From Bacteroidota bacterium (lineage in GTDB: Bacteria; Bacteroidota; Bacteroidia; Palsa-948): DNA of 41,462 nt. Below, one piece after another: positions 23,749 to 32,645 of this stretch. The notes beneath the pieces were generated by a model. It worked only from the letters and a program-made list of their open reading frames with translations, was not told where the DNA came from and searched no databases. The stretch lies in the NCBI GenBank assembly GCA_004297845.1, contig SCSP01000390.1, positions 1 through 41,462 on the forward strand, given 5' to 3'. Every line of letters starts with the position of its first letter. The stretch's first letter is position 1. The position numbers were made by a program, and so were the translations under genes.

Positions 23749-25113
23749 ATGAAAAACATTTTACTCTTTGTATCAGTATTTGCAATGCAAATGAATTTGC
23801 ACGGGCAAACAGTACCCAACGGCACATTTGAAAATTGGAATTCCATTCCTTATGACGATCTGAACGGCTGGGAATCCAGTAACAAAGAATCAATTCCCAT
23901 GATGGGGCTTGTTTGTGTTACCAAGGTGAATGGTTATACAGGCTTTGGGGCGAGAATGCAAACCTCCATTATTGGAGGGGATACAGTGTATGCTATTATC
24001 GCATTGGGAGACCCCAAAGGGATGGGCGGAGTTCCTTATTCGCAAAAACCAACTGCTATTACCGGATATTGTCGCTATAATTTGCCTGGCAATGATACTG
24101 CATTGGTTTTAGTGACGTTCAAAAAGAACGGGAGCGTTATTAGCGAAGACCTATTTAAAATAAGAGGCGCGGGAAACCAATCCACATTCACTTCATTTTC
24201 ATTTCCACTTTCACTTTCAGCCACTCCCGATACGGTTATTGTTGCTGCTATGGCAAGCAATCTTATGGGTGGTATCGGAATTCAGCATGGAAGTTTTCTT
24301 GAACTTGATAAACTAATTTTTACGGGTTCGGGTATTACACAGCAAGTTCCCAATAATGAATTTGAAAACTGGATAGCAAAGTCCTTCGATATTCCGTCAG
24401 GGTGGGAAAGTTGGGGCAAAGGAGTTGCTAAAACAATTGATAAGTACGCGGGAAATTATGCTCTCAGGGTAGAAACCATTGCTGAGGACTGGGGAATATG
24501 GTCATCCGGAATCACATCAGGATATATGACAGATACAGCAGGGCCTGCTGGAGGATTGCCATACACAAACACCAATGATACGCTCTGCGGATATTACAAA
24601 TACACTTCAATGGGGGGGAGCAACGCAGGCATCTACGTTACTCTTTCTAAAAATGGCTCGCCTGTGGGAGGAAATAACCAATCATTAGGAGTGGCATCTG
24701 TTTATACCTATTTTCAAATGCCTTTCCAGGCGGGAGTTACTCCAGATACAATTCGGATTGATGCGCAGTCATCTGAATGGCCTTTTACTCAAGCAAATGT
24801 TGGAAGTATTTTATTTCTCGATAATCTCTGGCTGAAATCTTCCCCTGTCGGTATTTTTGAGAATAAAGATTTGAAAAGCAGTTTTTATCCAAATCCTGTG
24901 AATGATATTTTGTCTGTTCAGTTCGAAAAGAATTTTTCCGGCATAATGAATCTATTCATTTATGACGCGACCGGAAGAAAAGCAGAAGTAATCGGAATCA
25001 GCAGGAATGCAAATTCAATGTGGGTAGATGTTTCAGAGTTTTCTTCAGGAATTTATTGCTATGAAATAAGAGCCGCTGAAGGAATTATGCGAAACAAATT
25101 TGTAAAACAATAG
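23749..25113 (+). CDS. Secreted T9SS-sorted protein with two tandem lectin-like modules
   Basis: A 454-residue exported protein with a signal peptide (1-20, ending LHGQ). Two tandem beta-rich modules follow, starting VPNGTFENWNS (about residue 22) and VPNNEFENWIA (about residue 200). Both are related to the module in the preceding gene, including the recurring aromatic DGW/NGWES/SGWES block. The last about 80 residues are a T9SS type A domain (SSFYPNPVNDILSVQF, LFIYDATGRKA and a final MRNKFVKQ). It lies 55 bp downstream of its paralogue and probably shares its transcript. Module duplication suggests avidity for a polymer or surface ligand; no catalytic motif is visible. Confidence 0.8.
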   Translation: MKNILLFVSVFAMQMNLHGQTVPNGTFENWNSIPYDDLNGWESSNKESIPMMGLVCVTKVNGYTGFGARMQTSIIGGDTVYAIIALGDPKGMGGVPYSQKPTAITGYCRYNLPGNDTALVLVTFKKNGSVISEDLFKIRGAGNQSTFTSFSFPLSLSATPDTVIVAAMASNLMGGIGIQHGSFLELDKLIFTGSGITQQVPNNEFENWIAKSFDIPSGWESWGKGVAKTIDKYAGNYALRVETIAEDWGIWSSGITSGYMTDTAGPAGGLPYTNTNDTLCGYYKYTSMGGSNAGIYVTLSKNGSPVGGNNQSLGVASVYTYFQMPFQAGVTPDTIRIDAQSSEWPFTQANVGSILFLDNLWLKSSPVGIFENKDLKSSFYPNPVNDILSVQFEKNFSGIMNLFIYDATGRKAEVIGISRNANSMWVDVSEFSSGIYCYEIRAAEGIMRNKFVKQ

Positions 25114-25130
25114 ATATTAAAATAAAACCT

Positions 25131-25823
25131 ATGAAAGCAAAGAAACATTTACCTGCAATCATCCTCGGACTTTGTTTAGTGAGCGGTCTGTGTGTGTTAA
25201 ATGGCTGCGGTATTTATACGGAGATATCTGTAACTGCAGATGAAAACACAAACCTGTCGAATTTCAAAACATTTGCCTGGCTGCCGGACAAAATGGATTC
25301 CAATAACTCGCCTTACAACAATGAGATCATACGCAACAACCTAAAAAACTATTTTGGTCAGGAAATGGCTGAGAGGGGATACGGTGTGAACCTGGATACC
25401 CCCGATGTGTTGCTGCAGGTTACCCTTGTGAATAAAAAGCAGGAAAAGGAAGTGCGATACCCGGTTTATCCGCGCCCTTTCTACTACTGCAACTATTTTT
25501 ACTGCAGTGTGTATTATTCGCCCTATCCCTATGCTTATTATTACAGGCATTATGACAATTATTGTTACTCCATGGGCTATTGTAAAGAAACTGTCCAGTA
25601 TGTTGAAGGTTCCATCACCCTGAACGTGATAGACCGAAAAACCAACAAATTAGTTTGGGCGGGCACTGCCAAGGGGGATATTTACGACCCTGCCTACATC
25701 AACCGCAGCATACATCCTGCTGTGGAGGCTATCATGAAAAAATTCCCGGTGTCTCCTATTGGAAATAAAAAGAAAAGCAATAAAACGGACGATGTTTATA
25801 TGAATAATTCTGCTGCCAAGTAA
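25131..25823 (+). CDS. DUF4136-family lipoprotein with a Tyr-rich insert
   Basis: A 230-residue exported protein with a lipobox-like LNGC (about Cys26) after a hydrophobic signal, so probably a lipoprotein. The body has the DUF4136 pattern: FKTFAWLPDKMD near the start, PDVLLQVTLVN in the middle, and SITLNVIDRKTNKLVWAGTAKGDI near the end. The family occurs in many Gram-negatives with no known function. Between the halves lies an unusual aromatic stretch (about residues 105-155) with more than a dozen tyrosines and five or so cysteines, in YYCNY and YYYRHYDNYCY type runs. It follows the T9SS gene by 17 bp. I see nothing that assigns a role beyond an envelope location. Confidence 0.8.
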   Translation: MKAKKHLPAIILGLCLVSGLCVLNGCGIYTEISVTADENTNLSNFKTFAWLPDKMDSNNSPYNNEIIRNNLKNYFGQEMAERGYGVNLDTPDVLLQVTLVNKKQEKEVRYPVYPRPFYYCNYFYCSVYYSPYPYAYYYRHYDNYCYSMGYCKETVQYVEGSITLNVIDRKTNKLVWAGTAKGDIYDPAYINRSIHPAVEAIMKKFPVSPIGNKKKSNKTDDVYMNNSAAK

Positions 25824-25926
25824 TATAAGAAGGTTTTTTATCAATGATGTTTTTATTTCTTGTGCTCAAAGGTTATTGTTAATTTTGTTCGTGGAAAAAA
25901 TTCGCACATAGATCAATGAAAAATGG

Positions 25927-26274
25927 ATGGACAAGAAAGGCATTCTGCGGATCAAGGTGATCGAAGGTGCTGCTATTACTTTGGAAAATCTGAAGGAAGA
26001 CGATGCAGTAAACCCTCAACTTACCGAGGGTAAAAAAGCTCTTGCTCTTTACGATGCGTGCGCCTTTTTTTCAATCACTCCTGAAGCAGAAAAATTCCTC
26101 AGGAGTGGTATTCTCAATAAGTCCCGTATTGCTACAGCTGTACTCACCGATAAGTTTTTTGTCCGCCTGCTTGTAAATTTCATGAATAACTTTACCCGAC
26201 TGAAATCTCCTCTTAAAATGTTCGGCAGGGAAGAGGCAGCATTGAAGTGGCTATACTCTTTCAAAGAGAACTAA
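25927..26274 (+). CDS. STAS/SpoIIAA-like small cytoplasmic protein
   Basis: A 115-residue soluble protein. The pattern LRIKVIEGAAITLENLKEDD, a central ALALYDACAFFSITPEA, and RIATAVLTDKFFVRLLVNFM ending MFGREEAALKWL resembles the small STAS-like or SEC14-like family of Bacteroidota and other phyla (DUF7793-type). No catalytic residues are evident. These proteins are usually uncharacterised, and a lipid-binding or regulatory role has been guessed from fold. The gap of 103 bp from the lipoprotein gene shows no clear promoter or terminator. It is followed after 41 bp by the broken permease gene. Confidence 0.65.
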   Translation: MDKKGILRIKVIEGAAITLENLKEDDAVNPQLTEGKKALALYDACAFFSITPEAEKFLRSGILNKSRIATAVLTDKFFVRLLVNFMNNFTRLKSPLKMFGREEAALKWLYSFKEN

Positions 26275-26315
26275 CCTGGAGCTTCTTCTTGGGGCGTAGT
26301 TTAAATAAGCACAAC

Positions 26316-27406
26316 ATGACCACCACTTCCTCTTCAATAATTAAAAAACTGCTTATCCTGTTTCTTGTTTTTGCAGGATTACACTATGGAAAAGATTTCC
26401 TGATGTCTCTGACAATAGGGGCTGTGATAGCAACACTTTTTTACCGTTTTGCAAATGGATGGAAAGAAAAAAAGTCCTCAAGGGGCTGGCAGCGTTAATA
26501 TGTCTCCTGGTATTATTGATGGCAATAGCAGGTGTAGTGTCAGTGCTGGGTTGGCAGATATCGGAACTGACAAAGGATATTACCCTCATAAAACAACAAG
26601 TTGTTGAGATTGGCAGCCGAGTTCAGCTTTATATATTTAATCACTTCGGCATTTCAGCATTTCAGCAAACGCAGTTACTTAAAGAGGAACAACCATCCTA
26701 TACCGGTATTATACAGATGATGGCAGGTTCATTGGCATACTTCTATGTCAATTTTATTTTAGTGCTTGCATATATTTTTCTTCTATTGTATTATCGCAGC
26801 CACATTAAACATTTCATCCTTAAACTTTTTCTTCACTCTCGGCAAAAGGAAATGGAGCACGTAGTTGACCGCGTAACCCATGTATCGCAACAGTATATAG
26901 TGGGGCTTAGTAAAATGATAGTATGCTTATGGATAATGTATGGCATTGGGTTTTCCGTATTAGGAGTAAAAAATGCTCTCTTTTTTTCCTTTCTCTGCGG
27001 TCTGCTGGAAATCGTTCCGTTCATCGGAAACATTACAGGAACTATACTCACTGTATTAGTAGCTGCAGTTCATGGAGCCAGCTTTCCTATGCTTGGAGGT
27101 ATTATTGGTATTTATGGAGCAGTTCAATTTATACAGGGCTGGCTGCTGGAACCTATCCTGGTAGGACCTCAGGTAAAAATTAATCCATTGTTTACCATCA
27201 TTGCTTTGGTGATAGGCCAATTGGTTTGGGGTATACCCGGTATTTTTCTTGCCATTCCCATTACCGCTATGTTTAAGATCGTGTGTGATCATATCGAACC
27301 TCTAAAGCCTTTGGGTTTTCTGATAGGTGAAACTGAAACCAGAAAAAGAGAACAGGGTTTTATCAAAAAAATAAGAAGCTGGTTTCAAAAGAGCAGGAAT
27401 AATTAA
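26316..27406 (+). pseudogene. AI-2E/YdiK-family permease gene broken by a 1-base frameshift
   Basis: Codons from ATG 26316 (60 residues, starting TTTSSSIIKKLLILFLVFAG) and the frame read through 27406 (starting near 26459 and carrying VLKGLAALICLLVLLM) together make one AI-2E-family membrane protein of about 365 residues, the normal length. The frames meet at a run of seven A's (26467-26473). With eight A's the sequence would read W-K-E-K-K-V-L-K-G-L-A-A, the expected continuation. The downstream part keeps the family features (FCGLLEIVPFIGNITGTILTVLVA, GWLLEPILVG, NPLFTIIALVIG, WGIPGIFLAIPI). So this is a recent frameshift, a slippage or phase-variable site, or a sequencing error. AI-2E proteins are exporters or ion/proton antiporters of uncertain substrate. 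Confidence 0.85.
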
Positions 27407-27501
27407 CGCCTGAGCTTTTTAGTCTTTGTTCCTCTTAGCCATGTATTTGCTAAAGGAATTAATGAGATGCCGGTATATAAAACGTAGAGACAGGTTATTC
27501 T

Positions 27502-30500
27502 TTATTCCTTTATAATTTTCCTATGATGAATTGAATCTCCCGATTTGACGTGAAGGAAATATACCCCGCTTGCTAATTCACTTAAGTTGAATCTGTTGTT
27601 ACTCTCTTTTGGTTTAATGCTCAGAATTATTTTCCCTAAAGCATCTGAAATTAAAATTTCATCTGCTATTAGATTTTCTGTTAAAACAGTGATTTCCCCA
27701 AAGATTGGATTAGGGTATACAAAAACACTCATATTGCCGGGCGATTCACTTACACCTGTGCACAAATCAACATACAACAATAGTGTGTCAGTGCTGCTAC
27801 AGTTGTTTGCATCTGAATAGGTGTAAATAATATTCCACAACCCTGCTCCCGCGCTGTCCGGGTCAAATGTATTTCCAACTACGCCTTGCCCGCTCCAGAT
27901 TCCTCCGGATGGGGAGCCAATTAAATTTCCCGCAGGAGACGACAGGCAGAACGTATCATTTGCAATACTTGCTGTAACTACCGGATTTGGATTTGCCAGA
28001 ATATTTTGAACATTGCTGACGGCAGTACAGCCTGCGCTGTTTGATACTATCACCGAATAATTTCCGGAAGTGTTAACTGCGATGCTTTGTACAGTGGATG
28101 AATTGCTCCATAAATAGGTATTTGCGGAACTGGAAGTCAGCGCCACGCTGTCCCCCTGGCAAAAAGTTGTTGGACTTCCTGCTGTGATAATCGGGGTAGT
28201 TGGGTTTGAATTAACAGTAACATTAATCGGTAAACTCATCGCAGTGCAACCTAACCCGTTCGCAACAGTAACCGAATAATTCCCTGATGCGCCAACTGTA
28301 ATACTCTGCATTGTTGATCCGTTATTCCACAGATAAGAATTTTCGGCAATAGAGCTAAGTGTTACGCTATTTCCCGGACAAAATGTGGTAGAACCATTTG
28401 CAGTAATCGTTGGCGTTGACGGGAGAGAATTCACAGTTATATTTGTTGTTGTACTTGTCGCAGTGCATCCAAAACCATTCGCAACTTTTACAGAATAATT
28501 CCCCGATGCACTAATGGTGATGTTTTGTGTTGTTGATCCGTTATTCCACAGGTAAGAATTATTTGTGCTGGAACTAAGTGTAACACTATTGCCAGTGCAA
28601 AATGTGGTAGATCCGCTTGCCATGATCGTTGGTGTCGAAGGGTTTGGTATGATAGTAATTGAATACGTATTGCTTTGAGAAATACAGCCGTTTACATTCA
28701 CCGCTACAGAATAATTTCCTGTTGCAGAGACCGTTATACTTTGAGTGGTTGTCCCTGTTGACCAAAGGTAAGCAGCACCGATAGCCGATGCATTCAGTGT
28801 CATACTCTTTCCTTGGCAAATAGAATCGTTGCCGATAACTGCAACCGCATTGGAAGGAGTCGCGGTTACAGTAACGAGGTTCGTAATAATAATTGTGCTG
28901 TCCAGTAAACTGGCCGTGTCGGTTATTGTAAGTTGAACAGAAAAATTTCCGGTGGTTGTATATGTGTGCGAAGGAGAAAATAATGTATCTGTATTTCCGT
29001 CACCGAAATTCCATAAATATTTATCGCCATCAACACTGTTGTTGGTAAAAGAAACAATTCCGCTGTCGCAGAAGGAAGTATTATTGGCAGTGAAACTTGG
29101 AATGAGCAATAAATTTTTATTGAATGTATCTGTAAGTGCCACGCTCCATTGCTGCAACGTATCGCGGAACTGAAAATGAATAATATGTGAGCCTTTTCGG
29201 ATTCCGGTCATATCTATATTCGTAAGCAAGCCGTAAGGATTAACAGGTGTGGACAGATTAATATTTGTGACGGAAGCGAAAGCCGTATCAATCCAATAAC
29301 GATATGCGGTTATGAGATTTGGTATTGAAGCGGAAGGGGAAATTTTCTGAAAGAACTGGTTCACAACAGAACTCCACCTATCTGCATCATCTTTGAAACG
29401 AAAGTGAAAGGTGTGAAGCCCATTGGTTAATGCAGAAGCAGAAAGTCCGGTGATCACCTGTATCTGAGTTTGAGCCGTAACAGATTGTGAAACTTTTGAG
29501 CCAAAATTATTATCGTACCAGTATTCGTAAGCAACAATCTGATGATTGGCAACAGAGGTTGCAGGAATTTTCTGAAAGAACTGACTCACTACAGAGCTCC
29601 AGTCACCCGCATCGTCTTTAAAGCGAACGTGAATGGTGTGTAAACCATCGTTTAATGCGGAAGCGGAAAGTCCGGTGATAACCTGTACCTGACTTTGAGC
29701 CGCAACAGATTGTGAAACTTTTGCGCCAAAGCCATTGTCGTACCAGTATTCGTAGGCAACAACCTGATGATTGGTAACAGAGCTTGCAGGAATTTTTTGA
29801 AAGAACTGACTCACCACAGAACTCCAGGCGCCTGCATCATCTTTGAAGCGAACGTGAAAGGTGTGCAATCCATCATTTAATGAAGAAGCAGAAAGTCCGG
29901 TGATCACCTGTACTTGACTTTGAGCTGAAACAGTTTGTGAGACTTTGGTGCCAAAGCTATTGTCATACCAATATTCATAAGCAACAACCTGATGATTAGT
30001 AACAGAGCTTGCAGGAATTTTTTGAAAGAACTGACTCACCACAGAACTCCAGACGCCCGCATCATCTTTGAAGCGAATGTGAAAGGTGTGTAATCCATCA
30101 TTTAATGAAGGAGCAGAAAGTCCTGAGATTACCTGTACTTGACTTTGAGCAGTAACTGATTGTGAGACTTTGGAGCCAAAGCCATTGTCGTACCAATATT
30201 CATAAGCAACAATCTTATGATTGGTAACAGAGCTTGCAGGAATTTTTTGAAAGAACTGACTCACCACAGAACTCCAGACACCTGCATCATCTTTGAAGCG
30301 GATGTGAAAGGTGTGAAGTCCATCGGCCAATGCAGAAGCTGTCAGTCCAGTAATTACTTGTATTTGACTTTGAGCCGTAACAGATTGTGAAATTTTTGCA
30401 CCAAAATTATTATCGTACCAGTATTCGTAAGCAACGATCTGGCGATTGGTAATAGTAGTAGTAGGAATTTTCTGAAAGAATTGACTTACAACGGAACTGT

Positions 30501-31578
30501 ATCTCGAATTATCATCTCTGAAGTGAATATGAAATGTATGTAATCCGTCAGTTAGACCAATAGTAGAAACAGTGCTAATAAAGTTGAAACTACCCACAGG
30601 GCTTATACCGGTTGTGGTACGTGCAGCATAAGAATTATCGAACCAATATTCGTAAGAATTTATTTTTGAAGGAGGTGGGTTCCATTCCCAAAAATCCTGT
30701 TTATTAGCGACATCCAATCCTGTTCCGATGTACCCTTTTGCGCCAATAGAAAATCCTGTGGCGTAATATCTTGTTGTTCCGCCAAAACTTGCCTTTTGCA
30801 CCCAGATATCAGTCGCCTGATTCCATTCCCAAAAATCCTGTTGATTAGCACCATCATTTCCTGTTCCTATATACCCTTTTGTGCCGATAGAAAATCCTAC
30901 GGCAGCATGTCTCGCTGTTCCGCCAAAATCAGCTTTTCGCGTCCATACATCGGTCGCCTGATCCCATTCCCAAAAATCCTGTTTATTAACGCCATCATTT
31001 CCCGTTCCGATGTACCCTTTTGTACCAATAGAAAATCCTACGGCACTATATCTCGCTGTTCCGCCAAAATCAGCTTTTCGCGTCCATACATCAGTCGCCT
31101 GATCCCATTCCCAAAAATCCTGTTGATTAGCGCCATCATTTCCTGTGCCGATATACCCTTTTGTGCCGATAGAAAATCCTGTGGCTCCCCATCTTACAGT
31201 TCCGCCAAAGTTTGCTTTTGATGTCCAGCTATTGGTCGTCTGATCCCATTCCCAAAAATTATTTGTAAAACCACCGATTTCCCCTGTCCCGACATACCCT
31301 TTTGTGCCGATAGAAAATCCTACGGCAGTATATCTTGCTGCTCCAACAAAATCAGCTTTTTGCGTCCATGCATTAGTTGCTTGATTCCATTCCCAGAAAC
31401 TTTGTTGACGAACCAAGCCATCTGTACCGGTTCCGATGTAGCCTTTTGTACCGATAGAAAATCCTACGGCAGCGTATCTCGCTATTCCGCCAAAGTCGGC
31501 TTTTTGAGTCCATGTGTCTTGTGCATTTGAACTTACTACAAAAACAATAAATATGATTACGAGATAGAATTTTTTCAT
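27502..31578 (-). CDS. Giant secreted multi-repeat adhesin-like protein (kelch-like, 75-residue repeats, PKD, Ig-like, T9SS)
   Basis: A 1358-residue exported protein. Signal peptide 1-19. Six kelch-like units of about 47 residues (about 20-305) have the shape WTQKADFGG..GFSIGTKGYIGTG..FWEW and probably form a beta-propeller. Seven units of about 75 residues follow (about 310-810), shape EYWYDN..GLHTFHIRFKDDAGVWSSVVSQFF. Next come a PKD domain (about 830-910, WNFGDGNTDTL) and four Ig-like repeats with paired cysteines (YLWNNGST and SGNYSV signatures). A T9SS type A domain ends it (VFVYPNPIFGEITV to HHRKIIKE). The layout suits a cell-surface adhesin or matrix protein. It is the last gene of a three-gene operon led by the dyad promoter at 33705-33769. 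No enzyme motif is seen. Confidence 0.85.
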   Translation of the reverse strand: MKKFYLVIIFIVFVVSSNAQDTWTQKADFGGIARYAAVGFSIGTKGYIGTGTDGLVRQQSFWEWNQATNAWTQKADFVGAARYTAVGFSIGTKGYVGTGEIGGFTNNFWEWDQTTNSWTSKANFGGTVRWGATGFSIGTKGYIGTGNDGANQQDFWEWDQATDVWTRKADFGGTARYSAVGFSIGTKGYIGTGNDGVNKQDFWEWDQATDVWTRKADFGGTARHAAVGFSIGTKGYIGTGNDGANQQDFWEWNQATDIWVQKASFGGTTRYYATGFSIGAKGYIGTGLDVANKQDFWEWNPPPSKINSYEYWFDNSYAARTTTGISPVGSFNFISTVSTIGLTDGLHTFHIHFRDDNSRYSSVVSQFFQKIPTTTITNRQIVAYEYWYDNNFGAKISQSVTAQSQIQVITGLTASALADGLHTFHIRFKDDAGVWSSVVSQFFQKIPASSVTNHKIVAYEYWYDNGFGSKVSQSVTAQSQVQVISGLSAPSLNDGLHTFHIRFKDDAGVWSSVVSQFFQKIPASSVTNHQVVAYEYWYDNSFGTKVSQTVSAQSQVQVITGLSASSLNDGLHTFHVRFKDDAGAWSSVVSQFFQKIPASSVTNHQVVAYEYWYDNGFGAKVSQSVAAQSQVQVITGLSASALNDGLHTIHVRFKDDAGDWSSVVSQFFQKIPATSVANHQIVAYEYWYDNNFGSKVSQSVTAQTQIQVITGLSASALTNGLHTFHFRFKDDADRWSSVVNQFFQKISPSASIPNLITAYRYWIDTAFASVTNINLSTPVNPYGLLTNIDMTGIRKGSHIIHFQFRDTLQQWSVALTDTFNKNLLLIPSFTANNTSFCDSGIVSFTNNSVDGDKYLWNFGDGNTDTLFSPSHTYTTTGNFSVQLTITDTASLLDSTIIITNLVTVTATPSNAVAVIGNDSICQGKSMTLNASAIGAAYLWSTGTTTQSITVSATGNYSVAVNVNGCISQSNTYSITIIPNPSTPTIMASGSTTFCTGNSVTLSSSTNNSYLWNNGSTTQNITISASGNYSVKVANGFGCTATSTTTNITVNSLPSTPTITANGSTTFCPGNSVTLSSIAENSYLWNNGSTMQSITVGASGNYSVTVANGLGCTAMSLPINVTVNSNPTTPIITAGSPTTFCQGDSVALTSSSANTYLWSNSSTVQSIAVNTSGNYSVIVSNSAGCTAVSNVQNILANPNPVVTASIANDTFCLSSPAGNLIGSPSGGIWSGQGVVGNTFDPDSAGAGLWNIIYTYSDANNCSSTDTLLLYVDLCTGVSESPGNMSVFVYPNPIFGEITVLTENLIADEILISDALGKIILSIKPKESNNRFNLSELASGVYFLHVKSGDSIHHRKIIKE
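29340..30480 (-). repeat. Near-identical 225-bp tandem coding repeats
   Basis: The block starting aattttttgaaagaactga occurs at 29791, 30016 and 30241, exactly 225 bp (75 codons) apart, with similar diverged copies on either side. Within the core, copies differ mostly by scattered substitutions. The similarity is strong enough for recombination to change copy number and for short-read assembly to collapse copies. Confidence 0.8.
30690..31540 (-). repeat. Near-identical 141-bp tandem coding repeats
   Basis: Six kelch-like units; the shared string ccattcccaaaaatcctgt recurs near 30823, 30964 and 31105, exactly 141 bp (47 codons) apart. Each unit also contains a version of acccttttgtgccgatag. 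Outer units are more diverged than inner ones. Confidence 0.8.
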
Positions 31579-31590
31579 CGTATAATTATA

Positions 31591-32622
31591 TTAATTGTCT
31601 TGTGCCTTTACCTTTATATTGATATTCAAATCGCCAGCCGGTGTGGTGGTTGGGGCAATCGTTTTTGTTTGGATGTGCGGATTCCCGGGAACAGCAGCTT
31701 CTTTATAAGGGTAATATCCTCCGTAAATCCCAACTTGTGTTCCATCGGTGCCTAAATATGTTCCAGGAGATTGAAGGTGGTAGTTGTGCGTGTAGTTAAA
31801 GGAATTTCCGGTTTGGCTAGTGAAAATGGATGCTTGGGGCACATTAAAATAGTTTCCACTGATAACACCTGATCCTAGAGAAGGCGTATAAATAAAAAGA
31901 TTGTTGCTTACGGTATTGTTCACTGCTCCTCCGCGAAAAATAACATTGCTATGAATTATAATATTGTTTTGAATCAATGACTGGTCGCTGTAGTAAAATA
32001 CAAAGTCTTCATTCCATCCCCAATTGCCATCATAATTCAAAAACACATTATTTTGCACCACCCCATTATTTAAATAACGCACTCCTCCATTCACAATGTT
32101 ATTTGAGAAATTAAGTGTGTTTGCGTTGTCGGTATTCAGACTCCCTGCCACAATATTATTTATCAATGTAGCATGTATGCATGGGGTAGTCCGGCTTCCC
32201 GAAAAATTTATACTGCCGTTAATAAAATTCTTTTTTATCAGAACATAATCAACCGCCTGATCAGCAGTAAAATTTAAACTGCCATTTATATACAGACCCT
32301 CAATACAGGAACTATCTGCACTACCCGAAAGCGTGATTGTAGTGGTGACGAAACTTACTCCTGTGGCTCCTGTGCTGTCGGGATAATGTCCAGTTCCTAT
32401 AATGGTGAGGCGTTTATCAATGGAAGCAGGAGGATTAAAATTTCCGCCCGGTAAAATAATTGTATCACCGGCAACAGAGGCTGTGTAAGCATCCACAAAT
32501 CCGCTGTTGCTGTAAAAAGGAGTAGTGGTTCCGTTGTGGTGAAGCGTTACAACAGTAAGTTGAGCGCTGGCAGAAGCCACAGACGTAAGAAACAATGTAG
32601 TTGCGAGGAAAAGGTTTTTCAT
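31591..32622 (-). CDS. Secreted right-handed parallel beta-helix protein (copy 2)
   Basis: A 343-residue exported protein with signal peptide 1-20 (ending ASASA). The middle (about 70-280) has Asn-rich, short-period strands (NNIVNGG, LIQNNIIIHSNVIF and similar) typical of a right-handed parallel beta-helix of the pectate-lyase/NosD type. It opens with a module (YSNSGFVDAYTASVAGDTIILPGGNF) for a periodic start cap. There are no visible catalytic residues and no T9SS sorting domain. The last about 65 residues (from GTYLGTDGTQVGIYGG, ending DLNINIKVKAQDN) are closely matched by the neighbouring paralogue. It lies 23 bp downstream of that paralogue and 12 bp before the giant adhesin gene, so it is mid-operon. 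A binding or surface role is likely. Confidence 0.78.
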   Translation of the reverse strand: MKNLFLATTLFLTSVASASAQLTVVTLHHNGTTTPFYSNSGFVDAYTASVAGDTIILPGGNFNPPASIDKRLTIIGTGHYPDSTGATGVSFVTTTITLSGSADSSCIEGLYINGSLNFTADQAVDYVLIKKNFINGSINFSGSRTTPCIHATLINNIVAGSLNTDNANTLNFSNNIVNGGVRYLNNGVVQNNVFLNYDGNWGWNEDFVFYYSDQSLIQNNIIIHSNVIFRGGAVNNTVSNNLFIYTPSLGSGVISGNYFNVPQASIFTSQTGNSFNYTHNYHLQSPGTYLGTDGTQVGIYGGYYPYKEAAVPGNPHIQTKTIAPTTTPAGDLNINIKVKAQDN

Positions 32623-32645
32623 TTTTTTTATTTTTAAGTGATTAC

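Noticed and set aside
30796-31221. 141-codon plus-strand open frame opposite the kelch-like repeats
   Set aside because: It is a repetitive antisense shadow of the adhesin coding repeats with no start context or homology.
29340-31540. Regular repeats that could suggest a CRISPR array
   Set aside because: Periods of 225 and 141 bp with no unique spacers, all in one open frame encoding protein repeats.
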